From Stutzerimonas stutzeri (GTDB lineage Bacteria; Pseudomonadota; Gammaproteobacteria; Pseudomonadales; Pseudomonadaceae): a stretch of 64,000 bases of DNA. Position numbers and translations under genes: made by a program. The notes beneath the pieces were generated by a model that searched no databases, had not been told where the DNA came from, and saw nothing but the letters and a program-made list of their open reading frames with translations. Positions within the stretch are counted from its first letter, which is position 1. Each line of letters starts with the position of its first letter. Below are positions 62,274-64,000 of the stretch, one piece after another. The stretch is from NCBI GenBank assembly GCA_002345575.1, contig DDVX01000008.1:1-64000 (forward strand). Direction: 5' to 3'.

Positions 62274-62738
62274 ATGCGTGCGATGACCATCGCGTTAGTG
62301 TTGGGCCTGGCAGCGCCGGCTCTAGCGACTGCCGAGGAAATCGGCGCCGTCGATACGGTATTCAAATGGCTCGGGCCGAATCACAAGATTGTGGTCGAGG
62401 CGTTCGATGACCCGGAAGTCGATGGGGTGACCTGTTATCTCTCGCGTGCCAGGACGGGTGGTATCAAAGGTGGGCTAGGGTTGGCCGAGGATCGGGCCGA
62501 GGCTTCCATTGCCTGTCGGCAGGTGGGGCCAATTCGCATTAATGAAAAGCTGAAGGACGGCGAGGTGGTGTTCAAGGAGCGTACCTCGCTGGTCTTCAAA
62601 ACCATGCAGGTCGTGCGCTTCTTCGACGAGGCGCGCAATACGCTGGTTTACCTGGTCTACAGTGATCGCATCATCGAGGGCAGCCCACAGAATGCCGTGA
62701 CGGCGATCCCGATCCTGCCTTGGCCGGTTGCGCAATAA
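62274..62738 (+). CDS. creA: CreA-family periplasmic protein
   Basis: A 154-residue protein with a signal peptide (residues 1-21, ATA-EE). The mature part begins IGAVDTVFKWLGPNHKIVVEAFDDPEVDGVTCYLSRA, the hallmark of the CreA family (DUF1131-unrelated, YjjX-unrelated). The function of CreA is not known. The ATG at 62274 follows GAGGTG and comes 10 nt after proB, so the two are likely cotranscribed. Confidence 0.88.
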   Translation: MRAMTIALVLGLAAPALATAEEIGAVDTVFKWLGPNHKIVVEAFDDPEVDGVTCYLSRARTGGIKGGLGLAEDRAEASIACRQVGPIRINEKLKDGEVVFKERTSLVFKTMQVVRFFDEARNTLVYLVYSDRIIEGSPQNAVTAIPILPWPVAQ

Positions 62739-62771
62739 CGGGACGTTGCTCGTTCAGGTGTCGTGCGATTC

Positions 62772-62800
62772 CATTCGCGGGCATGGCCCGCTCCCACGAG
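62772..62800. repeat. REP element, single copy
   Basis: A 29-mer starting CATTCGCGGGC and ending CCCACGAG with an inner hairpin GCGGGCATGGCCCGC. Its reverse complement resembles both halves of the REP pair at 3631-3714. It lies between the convergent creA and rpsT genes. Confidence 0.65.
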
Positions 62801-62922
62801 GCTGAGTCGCTGTGTGGGTGGCTTTGAGCTCTGTAAGCCTTTTCTTCCTTCGCAGTTGAAGTCGTTCCTTCAAGTAGCTTTGCACCGCGGGTGCTCGGAA
62901 TGTCCGGCTGGAAGATGGCCAC

Positions 62923-62951
62923 AAAAAAACCGGCACTAGGCCGGTTTTTTT
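62923..62951. terminator. Bidirectional terminator after rpsT
   Basis: AAAAAAACCGGC pairs with GCCGGTTTTTTT around a short loop. It ends rpsT on the minus strand and can end the proB-creA transcript on the plus strand. Confidence 0.92.
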
Positions 62952-62966
62952 ACAAGAACGTTCAGC

Positions 62967-63245
62967 TTAAGCTGCAGCAGCTTCGCCGAGGGCCTTGATG
63001 TGGCCATTCAGGCGGCTCTTGTGGCGAGCGGCCTTGTTCTTGTGAATAACGCCTTTGTCGGCCATACGGTCGATTACCGGCACGGCTGCAACGTAAGCAG
63101 TACGAGCTTTTTCCAGATCTTTTGCATCCAGGGCCTTGACCACATTCTTGATGTAGGTGCGGACCATGGAGCGCAGGCTGGCGTTGTGGCTGCGACGCTT
63201 CTCAGCCTGAATTGCGCGTTTTTTGGCGGAAGGGCTGTTGGCCAC
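62967..63245 (-). CDS. rpsT: 30S ribosomal protein S20
   Basis: A 92-residue S20 protein (ANSPSAKKRAIQAEKRRSHNASLRSMVRTYIK...), a helical 16S rRNA-binding protein of the small subunit. The start is GTG at 63245, with GAGGAG upstream at a proper distance; no ATG is available near the conserved N-terminus. E. coli rpsT also uses a rare start codon (UUG), linked to autogenous control, so the weak start is probably regulatory. Confidence 0.97.
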   Translation of the reverse strand: MANSPSAKKRAIQAEKRRSHNASLRSMVRTYIKNVVKALDAKDLEKARTAYVAAVPVIDRMADKGVIHKNKAARHKSRLNGHIKALGEAAAA

Positions 63246-63293
63246 CGTCGAACTCCTCGAAAACGTGGGATTACAAAGCAAATAAGGCCGCGA

Positions 63294-63322
63294 ATCATGC
63301 CGATGTGGCAGAAGCTTGTCAA
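63294..63322 (-). promoter_or_regulatory. Sigma-70 promoter of rpsT
   Basis: On the minus strand TTGACA (63322-63317) and CATGAT (63299-63294) are 17 bp apart; the leader before the GTG start is about 40 nt. Confidence 0.8.
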
Positions 63323-63459
63323 GCCTGTTTGGATTCTCTGAATGCTGGTCGGACAGAAGGGCTGTCGTTAAACTCGCGGCCTTGCTCGGGGTCGTAACTG
63401 GCCGTCGATCGATGCCAAAGTGACTAACCGGAACAATGCTGCAATTCCAGGGAAAACAG

Positions 63460-64000
63460 ATGTCCGAAAAAACCGGAAAAGGCGGATTGCTGCGTTCAAG
63501 TGCGGTAGTCAGCGTCATGACGCTGCTGTCCCGCGTGCTGGGTATGGTACGCGATATGGTGGTGGCCAGCTACTTCGGTTCCGGCGCGGCGGCGGATGCG
63601 TTCTTCATTGCGTTCAAAATTCCCAACTTTCTGCGTCGTCTGTTTGCTGAGGGTGCCTTCGCCCAGGCATTCGTGCCGGTGCTATCGGAATACCGCACCA
63701 AAAGAACCCAGCTGGAAGTAAAGCTGCTGGTCGACCGGACGGCCGGCATGCTCGGCCTGATCCTGACTGGTATCACTGCGCTGGGTGTGCTCGGCTCACC
63801 CTATCTGGTGATGCTGTTCGCACCGGGCTTTCATGGTGAGCCGGCCAAATTGCAGCTGGCCGGTGAACTGCTGCGTATCACCTTTCCCTATCTGTTGCTG
63901 ATTTCCCTCACTGCCTTTACTTCGGGCGTGCTCAATACCTACGGGCGCTTCGCGGTGCCGGGCTTCACGCCAGTGCTGCTCAATGTGAGCATGATCATGT
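63460..64000 (+). CDS. murJ: Lipid II flippase MurJ (partial)
   Basis: The first 180 codons of a MviN/MurJ protein, cut by the right edge. It begins MSEKTGKGGLLRSSAVVSVM, with the MurJ motifs TLLSRVLGMVRDMVVASYFG and AADAFFIAFKIPNFLRRLFAEGAFAQAFVPV and several transmembrane segments. It flips the peptidoglycan precursor lipid II across the inner membrane. The ATG follows AGGGA. It is divergent from rpsT, as in many pseudomonads. Confidence 0.95.
   Translation, partial: MSEKTGKGGLLRSSAVVSVMTLLSRVLGMVRDMVVASYFGSGAAADAFFIAFKIPNFLRRLFAEGAFAQAFVPVLSEYRTKRTQLEVKLLVDRTAGMLGLILTGITALGVLGSPYLVMLFAPGFHGEPAKLQLAGELLRITFPYLLLISLTAFTSGVLNTYGRFAVPGFTPVLLNVSMIM

Overview
The window is a chromosomal segment of a Pseudomonas-group gammaproteobacterium. 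GC-rich codon use, denitrification genes, REP-type repeats and gene order all point to the Pseudomonas stutzeri (Stutzerimonas) lineage. From memory, the housekeeping order murJ-rpsT-creA-proB-obg-rpmA-rplU-ispB, fklB, lon-like, ccpA, mscL, radA-mapZ, and glyA-morA-like, ettA matches the PA4562-PA4614 neighbourhood of P. aeruginosa, with lineage-specific blocks set into it. I see no tRNA, rRNA, CRISPR array, insertion sequence or prophage. The two window edges cut an anti-sigma gene (left) and murJ (right).

Layout. 1-3.6 kb: an ECF sigma/anti-sigma pair, then a c-type cytochrome module (diheme DHC and the oxygen-binding SHP family) divergent from a cytochrome b561-flavin-ferredoxin fusion. 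3.8-10.2 kb: trmA, a purine permease and a three-subunit molybdenum hydroxylase. 10.2-14.5 kb: rlmG, fpr, gdhA, gntK. 14.6-24.8 kb: the siaABCD signalling operon, ettA, a large PAS-GGDEF-EAL protein and glyA.

24.9-42.5 kb: a complete oxidative hexuronate/aldarate catabolic region. It holds a GntR/FCD regulator, a TRAP transporter, an outer-membrane porin, uronate dehydrogenase, a lactonase, two glucarate dehydratases, galactarate dehydratase, KdgD and 2-oxoglutarate semialdehyde dehydrogenase. Uronates taken up by the porin and TRAP system would be oxidised to aldarates, dehydrated, decarboxylated and delivered to the TCA cycle as 2-oxoglutarate. Related palindromic operator-like sites sit before the regulator, udh, the gudD/kdgD divergent promoter and the porin, so this looks like one regulon.

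42.9-46.4 kb: mapZ, radA, a CopD-like membrane protein, a YdcH-like protein, mscL. 46.4-52.1 kb: a compact six-gene nitric oxide reductase operon with unusual features: a first-gene cupin, a 36-residue membrane peptide, a NorC fused to a second cytochrome c domain, and a NorB in which one conserved active-site-region glutamate is methionine. 52.3-53.4 kb: cytochrome c peroxidase behind a near-perfect ANR/FNR box. 53.5-64 kb: a Lon-like protease, fklB, an iron-regulated small protein, ispB, rplU-rpmA, obg, proB, creA, rpsT and murJ.

The best candidates for something not well described are the variant nor operon and the SHP/DHC module with its fused cytochrome b reductase. Three c-di-GMP components (SiaD, the MorA-like protein, MapZ) also lie within about 29 kb.
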